From positions 1-20,389 of the forward strand of contig CAYRZF010000038.1 in the NCBI GenBank assembly GCA_964428805.1: a stretch of DNA of 20,389 nt. The letters run 5' to 3'. Made by a program: the position numbers and the translations under genes. The notes under the pieces were generated by a model. The model did not search any database, had not been told where the DNA came from, and saw nothing but the letters and a program-made list of their open reading frames with translations. Source of the DNA: CAYRZF01 sp964428805. Its GTDB lineage: Bacteria > Methylomirabilota > Methylomirabilia > Rokubacteriales > CSP1-6. This document shows positions 6,712 through 12,769 of the stretch, in pieces. The number at the start of each line of letters is the position of its first letter. Position 1 is the stretch's first letter.

Positions 6712-7959
6712 ATGCGACGGAAATTCGAGAAAGTCACCCTCCCTGACGCTGTCGGCCGTCTCCGCCCGGGGATGAAGGTCCTGCTTCCTCCGGGCTGCGG
6801 CGAGCCGACCGCGTTCATCCGGGAACTCTGCCGGCAGGCCGACCGGCTCGCCCCGCTGACGCTGATGGGGGGGCTCTTGCTCGGCGATTACCCCTTCCTG
6901 CGCCCGGAGTACCGCGGCAAGTTCAGATGGGTGACCTGGCAGTTGATGCCGCCCGCTGTGGCGGCGTGGGAGCGCGGTCAGGCCGAGTTCGTCCCGGCTC
7001 GCTACTTCGACGCGGTGAGGCTGTTCGGGCGGGATGGGGCGTGGGCTCCCGACGCGGTGATCGTTCACACGAACCCCCCAGACCGGCACGGGTACGTGAG
7101 CCTGGGGGTATCAGTCAGTTATTCACTCCCTGCGGCCCGTGAGGCGCCGCTCGTCATTGCCCAGGTGAATCCCCGGATGCCGCGTACCCTCGGCAATGCG
7201 TTCCTCCACTCCTCCCAGATCGACTGCTGGACCGAGGTGGATGAACCGCTGGTCGAGTATCCCCCGGCCGCCGTGGGCGACGTGGAGCGCCAGATCGCGG
7301 CTCGCGTGGCCGGCCTGATCCCCGATGGCGCGACGATCCAGATCGGCGTGGGCTCCATCCCTCAGGCCATCATGGAGGCGCTGCGGGACCGGCGGGACCT
7401 GGGTGTGCATTCGATCCTGGTGGACCACATGCTGCCCCTGGTCGAAAAGAACCTGATCACCCGCACGAACATCTGCGAGGTGATGGGCACCCGGCGCCTC
7501 TTCGACTTCGTCCACGACAATGCGTGGCTCCACATGGAGCCTTCGGACATCGTTCACGATCCCCAGGTCGTGGGCCGGATCCGAGACTTCGTTTCCATCA
7601 ACTCGGCGCTCGAGGTGGACCTGACCGGGCAGGTCAACGCGGAGAGCGTGGGACCGCGCCAGCTCACGGGGATCGGGGGGCAGTTCGATTTCGTCCTGGG
7701 CGCCTCGCGGGCGCCGGGCGGCGCTTCAATCATCGCGCTTCCCGCCACGGCCAAGAGGGGTGCGGTCTCCCGGATCGTCCCGCGTCTGGCGATGGGCGCC
7801 GGCGTGACCACGCCGCGCTACCTGGCGGACTGGGTGGTCACCGAGCACGGAGGGGCCCGGCTCACGGGGCTGAGCACCGCTGAGCGGGCGCGGGCCCTGA
7901 TCCGAATCGCGGAGCCGAAGTTCAGGGACGAGCTGGAGCGGAGTCTGGCTACTTCTTGA
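6712..7959 (+). CDS. Acetyl-CoA hydrolase/4-hydroxybutyrate CoA-transferase family protein lacking the catalytic Glu
   Basis: A 415-residue two-domain class I CoA-transferase homologue (the Cat1/AbfT family). It carries the family's GATIQIGVGSIPQAIMEAL, the SINSALEVDLTGQVNAES segment, the CoA-pocket GIGGQFDFVLGASRAPGG and the C-terminal VVTEHGGARLTGLS. At the site where active transferases have the nucleophilic Glu (G-I-H-S-E-M in AbfT), this protein reads GVHSILVD, with Ile235 in that position. The classical glutamyl-CoA mechanism therefore seems impossible; it may be a hydrolase, use another residue, or bind CoA without catalysis. ATG 6712 has no Shine-Dalgarno sequence; ATG 6772 (Met21) is a weaker alternative. 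The TGA overlaps the last 11 bp of the convergent SelW-type gene. GC is high, unlike the racemase/VOC pair. Confidence 0.88.
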   Translation: MRRKFEKVTLPDAVGRLRPGMKVLLPPGCGEPTAFIRELCRQADRLAPLTLMGGLLLGDYPFLRPEYRGKFRWVTWQLMPPAVAAWERGQAEFVPARYFDAVRLFGRDGAWAPDAVIVHTNPPDRHGYVSLGVSVSYSLPAAREAPLVIAQVNPRMPRTLGNAFLHSSQIDCWTEVDEPLVEYPPAAVGDVERQIAARVAGLIPDGATIQIGVGSIPQAIMEALRDRRDLGVHSILVDHMLPLVEKNLITRTNICEVMGTRRLFDFVHDNAWLHMEPSDIVHDPQVVGRIRDFVSINSALEVDLTGQVNAESVGPRQLTGIGGQFDFVLGASRAPGGASIIALPATAKRGAVSRIVPRLAMGAGVTTPRYLADWVVTEHGGARLTGLSTAERARALIRIAEPKFRDELERSLATS

Positions 7960-8176
7960 GGGCGCGGATCTTTTCGAAGATCTCGGCGTTCTCGGGGAAG
8001 CGATGGGTGACCTGGTTGTCGTACACGGTCTTGCCGTCGATGGCGACGGTGAAGATGCCGCTGTGCCCCTCTTTGAGGTTGGCGGTGATGCCGAACTCCT
8101 TCTTAATGGCGGCCTGCAGACCGGAGGCCTGGGGAAGGTAGTTTCACTCCCCGCAGTAGGTGATCCGGATATCCAA
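7949..8176 (-). CDS. SelW/SelT/SelH (Rdx) family selenoprotein, CxxU redox motif
   Basis: A 75-residue thioredoxin-like redoxin read through an in-frame TGA. The start is TTG 8176, with AAGGAGG 5 nt upstream. It begins MDIRITYCGEUNYLPQ: Cys8-Gly9-Glu10-Sec11, with Sec encoded by TGA at 8146-8144. It continues through QAAIKKEFGI, GIFTVAIDGKTVYD and the family signature THRFPENAEIF to TAG 7949. The C-x-x-U/C motif in the first beta-alpha turn, the small size and the R-F-P-E motif are hallmarks of the Rdx family, a known selenoprotein family of bacteria and animals with presumed thiol-redox function. A SECIS-like hairpin follows the TGA. Without Sec decoding only a 10-codon stub would be made, so it is easily missed. 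It overlaps the CoA-transferase gene by 11 bp and diverges from the nucleoside hydrolase across 59 bp. Confidence 0.92.
8098..8143 (-). promoter_or_regulatory. Candidate bacterial SECIS element of the SelW-type gene
   Basis: Downstream of the TGA, GGCCU (8129-8125) pairs with AGGCC (8115-8111) around a 9-nt loop. Its centre is GGUCU (8122-8118), closed by one C-G pair above a C-C mismatch. GGUCU is the same apical pentamer as in the E. coli fdhF element. A basal helix CCUUC (8138-8134) / GAAGG (8102-8098) extends it. The apical loop starts 19-21 nt after the TGA, the same distance as in the OsmC gene of this window. Confidence 0.75.
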
Positions 8177-8235
8177 CCGATCCTCCTTATGAATGATCTC
8201 TTCCTGATGATAATGAGACGTCACGAGGCTGTCAA

Positions 8236-9189
8236 ATGATTCCGTTGCTCATCGACACCGATCCCGGCATCGACGACGCCTTGGCACTCCTCCTGGCGTT
8301 CCGGTCCCCGGAGTGCTCGGTGGAAGCCATCACCACCATCGCCGGTAACGTCCCCGTCGAGCGGTGCACGCTGAACGTGTTCAGAATTCTCGAGGCCGTG
8401 AAGCCCGAACGCCCACCCGTGGTGGCCCGCGGGGCCGACAAGCCGCTCGCCCGGCCGCTCGTCTCCGCCACTCACGTTCACGGCGACGACGGACTGGGGA
8501 ACCTGAGCCATCGCTATCCGCCGCCCCGCGTTGACTTGTCCCCGCTCGACGGCCCGGACCTGATCCTCGACACCGTCGGCCGCCTTCGGGGGGAGGTGGT
8601 GCTGGTGGCCCTCGGGCCGCTGACCAACCTGGCGCTGGCGCTCCAGCGCGATGCCCGCCGCATGGCGCTGCTGCGCCGGGTGGTGGTCATGGGCGGAGCG
8701 GTGGCGGTGCCGGGCAACGTGTCGCCGGTCGCCGAGTTCAATTTTTACGTCGATCCGGAGGCAGCGGCCCAGGTGTTGGCCTCGGGACTTCCCGTCGAGC
8801 TCGTCCCGCTGGATGTCACCCGGAAAGCCATCCTCCCCCGCAGCATCTTCGAGAAGCGGCTGGCCGCCTGCACGGACTCGGTCTCTCGCTTCATCCGGGA
8901 CATGACCCAGCACGGGTTTCAGTTCGCGGAGGAGATCGGCGAGGGCGGGATCCTCCTTCACGATCCTGTCGCGCTGGGGATCGCGCTGGAGCCCTCGTTG
9001 ACCCACTTCGAGCCGGTCCACGTGGCGGTGGAGTGCGAGGGGACGCTGACGCGCGGAATGTCGGTGGCCGACCGGCGCCCGATCCCGGTGGGACGAAAGG
9101 CGCCCGCAACCTGCCGGGTGGCGCGCGGGCTCAGGGCGGATAGCTTCCTGGACCTGTTCCTGGATCGATTATGCCCCGCGTCCTCGTGA
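8236..9189 (+). CDS. Inosine/uridine-preferring nucleoside hydrolase (ribohydrolase)
   Basis: A 317-residue hydrolase that splits the N-glycosidic bond of ribonucleosides into base and ribose. The N-terminal calcium-binding motif DTDPGIDDAL (Asp7, Asp9, Asp13, Asp14) is complete. VMGGAVAVPGNVSPVAEFN gives the ribose-binding Asn/Glu region, and HDPVAL (Asp243) supplies the last metal ligand. The length is normal for the family. GAGG lies 7 nt before ATG 8236. The 3' end overlaps the ribokinase start by 19 bp, so both are made from one message: ribose freed here is phosphorylated by the next product. Purine versus pyrimidine preference cannot be told. There is no signal peptide, so it is cytoplasmic. 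Confidence 0.95.
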   Translation: MIPLLIDTDPGIDDALALLLAFRSPECSVEAITTIAGNVPVERCTLNVFRILEAVKPERPPVVARGADKPLARPLVSATHVHGDDGLGNLSHRYPPPRVDLSPLDGPDLILDTVGRLRGEVVLVALGPLTNLALALQRDARRMALLRRVVVMGGAVAVPGNVSPVAEFNFYVDPEAAAQVLASGLPVELVPLDVTRKAILPRSIFEKRLAACTDSVSRFIRDMTQHGFQFAEEIGEGGILLHDPVALGIALEPSLTHFEPVHVAVECEGTLTRGMSVADRRPIPVGRKAPATCRVARGLRADSFLDLFLDRLCPASS

Positions 9190-10100
9190 TCGGTTCGGCC
9201 AACGTGGACTTCACGGTCACCGTTGACCGGCTCCCACAGGAGGGCGAGACCGTGTCTGGAGGGCGCCTTCACGTGGGTCACGGCGGCAAGGGCGCCAACC
9301 AGGCGGTCGCGGCGCGGCGCCTGGGGGCCGAGGTGCGCTTCGTGGGCTGCGTGGGCGCGGATACGTTCGGCGACGAGATCGTCGCCCGCCTGGCAACTCA
9401 GGGCATCGCGACGGACGGGCTGAATCGCTCGGCGGAGGCCGCAACGGGAACGGCGCTCATCATCGTTGACGCCCAGGGGAGGAACCAGATCGCGGTGGCT
9501 CCGGGGGCAAACCGGGCGCTCACGCCCGAAATCGCGCAGAAGCGCGAAGGTGACTTCGAGTGGGCCGACGTGTTGCTGGTTCAGCTCGAGACGGCCATTC
9601 CGACGGTGACGTGGGCCCTCCGGACGGCGCGGCGACACAACGTCCTGACGATCCTGAATCCAGCCCCGGCCCAGCCGCTGCCGGAGGAGATCTATCCCCT
9701 CGTGGACTATCTCACCCCCAACGCCGGCGAGGCAGCCCTCCTCACCGGCTGCGCCGTTGATGGCCCGGAGACGGCGCGGGGGGCGGCCGAGCGCCTGCTC
9801 GCGCGCGGGGTGGCAACGGTCGTGGTCACTCTGGGGGAAGCAGGCGCGCTCGCCTGCGGCGAGAGTTCTACCCTGCACTTCCCGGCGTTCCCTGTTCGCG
9901 TCGTGGATACGACGGGGGCTGGCGATGCGTTCAACGCCGGCCTCGCTGTGGGGCTCGCGGCGGCCGGAACACTGGAACAAGCCATTCCGCTGGCGAACGC
10001 CGCCGCCGCGCTCGCGTGCACGCGGACCGGCGCCCAGGAGGCCCTCCCCGATCGCGCCCAAGTCGAGGCCTTCCTCCGATCCCTGAAGGAGGGTGCCTGA
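9171..10100 (+). CDS. rbsK: Ribokinase
   Basis: A 309-residue PfkB-family sugar kinase converting D-ribose and ATP to ribose-5-phosphate. Signatures: N-terminal GSANVDFTVTVDRLPQEGET, the first PfkB motif GGKGANQA (38-45) and the second DTTGAGDAF (246-254) with catalytic Asp252 and the anion-hole glycines. LNPAPA and TPNAGEA are typical of ribokinase rather than fructokinase. The start ATG 9171 lies inside the nucleoside hydrolase gene (19-bp overlap), implying coupled expression, and the pair forms a nucleoside-ribose salvage step. Other PfkB substrates (for example deoxyribose) are not excluded. The end is 6 bp from the convergent toxin gene. Confidence 0.93.
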   Translation: MPRVLVIGSANVDFTVTVDRLPQEGETVSGGRLHVGHGGKGANQAVAARRLGAEVRFVGCVGADTFGDEIVARLATQGIATDGLNRSAEAATGTALIIVDAQGRNQIAVAPGANRALTPEIAQKREGDFEWADVLLVQLETAIPTVTWALRTARRHNVLTILNPAPAQPLPEEIYPLVDYLTPNAGEAALLTGCAVDGPETARGAAERLLARGVATVVVTLGEAGALACGESSTLHFPAFPVRVVDTTGAGDAFNAGLAVGLAAAGTLEQAIPLANAAAALACTRTGAQEALPDRAQVEAFLRSLKEGA

Positions 10101-10106
10101 TCCTGG

Positions 10107-10367
10107 TCACTCCCCGCAGTGAGTCCTTGCACGCTCGACGTAGATGATCCGGCGTTCCTCATCTAGGCTGTACACGATACGGTCTTTGTAGGTGAGCTGA
10201 TATGAGTAGCTTCCCGCCAGATCACCGAGCAGTTTCTTTCCCTCGTAGGGGTTCTGGGCTAAGACTTCAAGGAGGATGTCTCGGAGCTTGGCTTTAAGCT
10301 TGGGTGGGAGCTGTTCGACGTCCTTCTTGGCCTGCTTCGTGAAGCGGATCTCCCAGGGGGCGCTCAC
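10107..10367 (-). CDS. RelE/YoeB-type mRNA interferase toxin
   Basis: An 86-residue RelE-superfamily toxin, expected to cut mRNA at the ribosome. It begins SAPWEIRFTKQAKKDVEQLPP, with GSYSYQLTYKDRIVYSLDEE and the C-terminal VERARTHCGE. In relatives the C-terminal catalytic region commonly reads R-T-H-Y; here the Tyr is Cys, which may weaken activity. The GTG start at 10367 overlaps the antitoxin's TGA by 4 bp (GTGA), the typical coupling that keeps toxin below antitoxin. The TGA after C-G-E resembles the Sec codon of the nearby SelW gene but falls at the normal family end, so it is taken as a stop. Confidence 0.9.
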   Translation of the reverse strand: MSAPWEIRFTKQAKKDVEQLPPKLKAKLRDILLEVLAQNPYEGKKLLGDLAGSYSYQLTYKDRIVYSLDEERRIIYVERARTHCGE

Positions 10368-10621
10368 TTGGCGCCCAACACCTCTTCCAGTGAGTAGGTC
10401 TCACCTCGGGCGATTTCGCGGCGAGCTCGGCGCACGCTCCTGAGCAACCCTGGCGTGGAGAGAAGCTCGAGCGTCTCCAGCAGGCTTTCGTAATCCTCCT
10501 GCGAGAGAAGGACCGCATCGCCCTCCTTATGGGTGATCCGGAACTGGCGATGCCCCCGAACAGATCGTTTCAGCAGCGTAAAAAGTTCCTTCCGTGCCTC
10601 GGTTGCCGTCAAAGTCTTCAT
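10364..10621 (-). CDS. Phd/YefM-family antitoxin
   Basis: An 85-residue antitoxin. The N-terminal MKTLTATEARKELFTLLKR, then RITHKEGDAVLLSQEDYESL, is the dimerising DNA-binding Phd/YefM fold. The C-terminal RRARREIARGETYSLEEVLG is the flexible segment that wraps the toxin. GAGG lies 7 nt before ATG 10621. It is first in a two-gene operon with the toxin and probably represses its own promoter through the palindromes just upstream. Confidence 0.92.
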   Translation of the reverse strand: MKTLTATEARKELFTLLKRSVRGHRQFRITHKEGDAVLLSQEDYESLLETLELLSTPGLLRSVRRARREIARGETYSLEEVLGAK

Positions 10622-10624
10622 GTC

Positions 10625-10684
10625 CGTACCTCTTGTACCACTTTATGTACATCGTAGCTTACCGTAGCCCGTCCCTCTCGTCAA
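10625..10684 (-). promoter_or_regulatory. Toxin-antitoxin promoter and YefM-type operator
   Basis: Minus-strand TTGACG (10684-10679), a 17-nt spacer and TAAGCT (10661-10656) make a modest promoter. Directly downstream, at the expected start of transcription, stands the palindrome TGTACA (10646-10651), with an imperfect copy GGTACA/TGTACC at 10634-10639, 12 bp centre to centre. A third GTAC core lies at 10626-10629. TGTACA cores 12 bp apart are the known operator arrangement of E. coli yefM-yoeB, which supports the family call. Confidence 0.6.
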
Positions 10685-10726
10685 GGGTCCACCACGTGGG
10701 ACCGGCGAACCCCGGAGTCCCGCTCT

Positions 10727-11872
10727 CTAGCGGGCGTGGAAGCGCTGGATGCGGGCCAGAGCCGTTTCGACCTGCTCGGGAGAGAGGCGGCCGTCGGCCA
10801 GCGCCTGCCGGATGGCGTTGATGACGCGATCGGTTGCGCTCGAGTCCTGGGCGAGCGTGTTGTGGGAGAGGAGCAGCAGGTCTACCCCGGCCCGGAGGGC
10901 CAGGACGGCGGATTCCTCGATGCCGTAGCGCGCCGCGATCCCTTCCATCAGCAGGTCGTCCGAGACCACCAGCCCCTTGAAGCCCAGGCCCTCGCGCAGT
11001 CCCCCCGTGATCGTCCGCCGGGAGAGCGTGGCGGGGTAGTCCGGGTCCAGGTTCCGGTTGAAGACGTGGGCGGTCATGACGGCGTCCACGGCCCCTTCGC
11101 GGATCAGCGTGCGGTACGGGAGAAGTTCGGTCTCCGGGTCGGCTGTGTTGGTCACGTCCACGAACCCGAGGTGCGAGTCCTCGAAACTCGAGCCGTGGCC
11201 CGGGAAGTGCTTGAGAGCCGTCAGAATTCCCGCTGCGTGCATCCCGCGCAGGTACGCGCGGGCATGGGCTGTCACCCGCTCGGCGCTTTGAGAGAAGGTG
11301 CGCCCGCTCTGGACCACAACCGTGTTGAACGGGTTGAACCCCACGTCCACCACCGGTGCCAGGTTCCAGTCAATCCCGGCCTCCCGGAGCATCGTCCCGA
11401 TGCGCCGAGCTTCGAGCTCGGTCAGCGCCAGATCGTCCTGGTCTCCCAGCTCCCCGTGGCCGAGGGTCGGGGGATAGCCGGTCCGCGCGTTCAGGCGCAT
11501 CACAGCGCCCCCTTCGTTGTCGGCGGCAATCAAGGGGGTGCGCCCCGCGCAGGCCTGGGCGAGTGCCCTGAGATCCTGCGTCAAGCGCCCGACTTGCTCC
11601 GGGCTTTGGATGTTCCGAGCGCTCCCCGTCGCGACGTCGCGCTCGTAGAGGAGGACCCCACCCACCTTGACGTCGCAGAGGAGGTGGCGCAGCTCCGCGT
11701 TCCCCTCGACCTCGGTGCCGCGGAAACCGACGAGAAGGAGCTGGCCGAGCTGGGCGCTGAGGGCGGGATCCACGGGGCGGGCCCCCGTCAGGGGAGGGCT
11801 GGCGCAGCCGGCGAGGCCGAGGGCCAGGAGGAGAGTCAGGACCGGGAACCGGAGGATATAGGCGAGGCTCAT
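10727..11872 (-). CDS. nagZ: NagZ-type beta-N-acetylhexosaminidase, lipoprotein (GH3)
   Basis: A 381-residue glycoside hydrolase family 3 enzyme that removes N-acetylglucosamine, usually from peptidoglycan fragments. It starts with a lipoprotein signal (hydrophobic VLTLLLALGLAGC, lipidated Cys23, then Ala, suggesting outer-membrane sorting). NagZ hallmarks: AADNEGG (117-122), KHFPGHG (221-227) followed by DSH (232-234, the general acid/base His-Asp), and VVSDDLLMEG with nucleophile Asp305. ATG 11872 overlaps the tenA-like stop in an ATGA junction; reading further upstream runs antisense-like through the other gene and is rejected. E. coli NagZ is cytoplasmic, so a lipoprotein form would act in the periplasm, more like secreted GH3 homologues. 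Confidence 0.92.
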   Translation of the reverse strand: MSLAYILRFPVLTLLLALGLAGCASPPLTGARPVDPALSAQLGQLLLVGFRGTEVEGNAELRHLLCDVKVGGVLLYERDVATGSARNIQSPEQVGRLTQDLRALAQACAGRTPLIAADNEGGAVMRLNARTGYPPTLGHGELGDQDDLALTELEARRIGTMLREAGIDWNLAPVVDVGFNPFNTVVVQSGRTFSQSAERVTAHARAYLRGMHAAGILTALKHFPGHGSSFEDSHLGFVDVTNTADPETELLPYRTLIREGAVDAVMTAHVFNRNLDPDYPATLSRRTITGGLREGLGFKGLVVSDDLLMEGIAARYGIEESAVLALRAGVDLLLLSHNTLAQDSSATDRVINAIRQALADGRLSPEQVETALARIQRFHAR

Positions 11873-12558
11873 GCTCTTTGCTCTACCCCGGCGAAGCCCC
11901 CCTCCGAGGAAGACCACGCCATCTCCCAGAAGGCGTGCTCGAAGCGGCTCGAAAGGAGGAACCGCTCCGTCATCCGTTCGCTCTCGCTCGGAGATGCGGC
12001 TTCGCCAAGGGCGTCCAGTAGATTCTTCAGCCAGCGGGCCACCTCGCCGTATTCCTTGGAGGCGTACGTCTCGATCCAGCGGGCGTAGAGCGGGGCGCGC
12101 GCCGGTGTGCCCCGCGCCAAGAGCATCTTCCCGATCTCCCAGTAGCCCCACGCGCAGGGGAAGAGGCTCGCCACGATCTCGCCCAGGCTGCCGGACCAGG
12201 CGGTCTCGAGCAGGTGGCGGGTGTAGGCGTAGGTCGTGGGAGCCGCGCGCGTTTCGGCCAGGTCTTCCGGGCTGATTCCGAACTCACCGCAGTAGGACCG
12301 GTGAAGCGCCATCTCCGTCACGAGCGTCGCGTGAAGGAGCTCGGCGAACTGTTCCATCACGGGGAGATCGTGCCCCTTGGCGACGGCGAGGGCCAACACG
12401 CGGGAGTACTCCACCAGGAAGACGTAATCCTGGCGGACGTAGAACTTGAATTTCTCCGTCGGCAGCGATCCGTCCCCAATTCCCGTGACGAACGGGTGAG
12501 AAAGGCTTCGGCTCCACACCGGGTCGGCCAGTGTTCGGAGATCGTCGGACAAGCCCAT
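11869..12558 (-). CDS. tenA: TenA/thiaminase II family protein
   Basis: A 229-residue all-helical protein of the TenA (PqqC-like) fold. In the best-known members it hydrolyses aminopyrimidines for thiamin salvage. Key residues at classical positions: Asp44 (YVRQDY), Tyr110/Tyr112, the nucleophile Cys135 in FPCAWGYWEIG, and Glu207 in SSRFEHAFWEMAW. Position 47 is Phe rather than the usual Tyr. No thiamin gene lies nearby; its partner in a 4-bp overlapping pair is a peptidoglycan glycosidase, so its physiological role is less sure than its fold. ATG 12558 has no Shine-Dalgarno sequence, and a perfect 6-bp palindrome sits directly upstream. Confidence 0.9.
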   Translation of the reverse strand: MGLSDDLRTLADPVWSRSLSHPFVTGIGDGSLPTEKFKFYVRQDYVFLVEYSRVLALAVAKGHDLPVMEQFAELLHATLVTEMALHRSYCGEFGISPEDLAETRAAPTTYAYTRHLLETAWSGSLGEIVASLFPCAWGYWEIGKMLLARGTPARAPLYARWIETYASKEYGEVARWLKNLLDALGEAASPSESERMTERFLLSSRFEHAFWEMAWSSSEGGFAGVEQRA

Positions 12559-12560
12559 GG

Positions 12561-12578
12561 CGGAATTTTATCATTCCG
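12561..12578. repeat. Interrupted palindrome CGGAAT-N6-ATTCCG in the divergent tenA spacer
   Basis: A perfect 6-bp inverted repeat with loop TTTATC, 2 bp before the tenA-like ATG and 17 bp before the small + strand ORF. It could be an operator serving both directions or a hairpin in the tenA-like leader. On the + strand TATAGT (12582-12587) follows, 8 nt before ATG 12596. Confidence 0.5.
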
Positions 12579-12595
12579 GGGTATAGTGAGGCGAC

Positions 12596-12745
12596 ATGTC
12601 GCGGCCGAAGGTGTTTTACGGCTACGGGTCCGCCTTCGCGGTGGCGTGCGGTTTTTTGCTCCTGGGGGCGACCCTGAGCCTCACCATTGATGAGCGGTTC
12701 CAACGGCGCGCCCCGGAGCTCACCGCGGCATCCGGCTGGGAATAA
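12596..12745 (+). CDS. 49-residue single-pass membrane peptide
   Basis: ATG 12596 to TAA 12745, with GAGG 4 nt before the start. It begins MSRPKVFYGYGSAFAVACGF, then one hydrophobic segment (about 10-31), then a charged tail DERFQRRAPELTAASGWE. The start (basic, then FYG, then a membrane helix) and the end (P-E-L-x-x-x-x-G-W) recall the first helix and following loop of major-facilitator transporters, so it may be a remnant of one, or an independent small membrane protein. No known family can be claimed. It precedes the patatin-like gene by 24 bp and may share its transcript. Confidence 0.5.
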   Translation: MSRPKVFYGYGSAFAVACGFLLLGATLSLTIDERFQRRAPELTAASGWE

Positions 12746-12769
12746 TCGGGAGTGCTGTAAAATACTGGT

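Noticed and set aside
10107..10109. Selenocysteine at the toxin's C-terminal TGA
   Set aside because: The toxin family normally ends about here, I see no SECIS-like hairpin after it, and the extension would run antisense into the ribokinase gene.
10685..10702. GGTCC/GGACC hairpin between nagZ and the antitoxin as a terminator
   Set aside because: A short 5-bp stem with an 8-nt loop and no following T-tract; too weak to call.
10736..12088. 450-codon plus-strand ORF opposite nagZ
   Set aside because: The minus-strand frame has a lipobox and all GH3 motifs; the plus frame has none.
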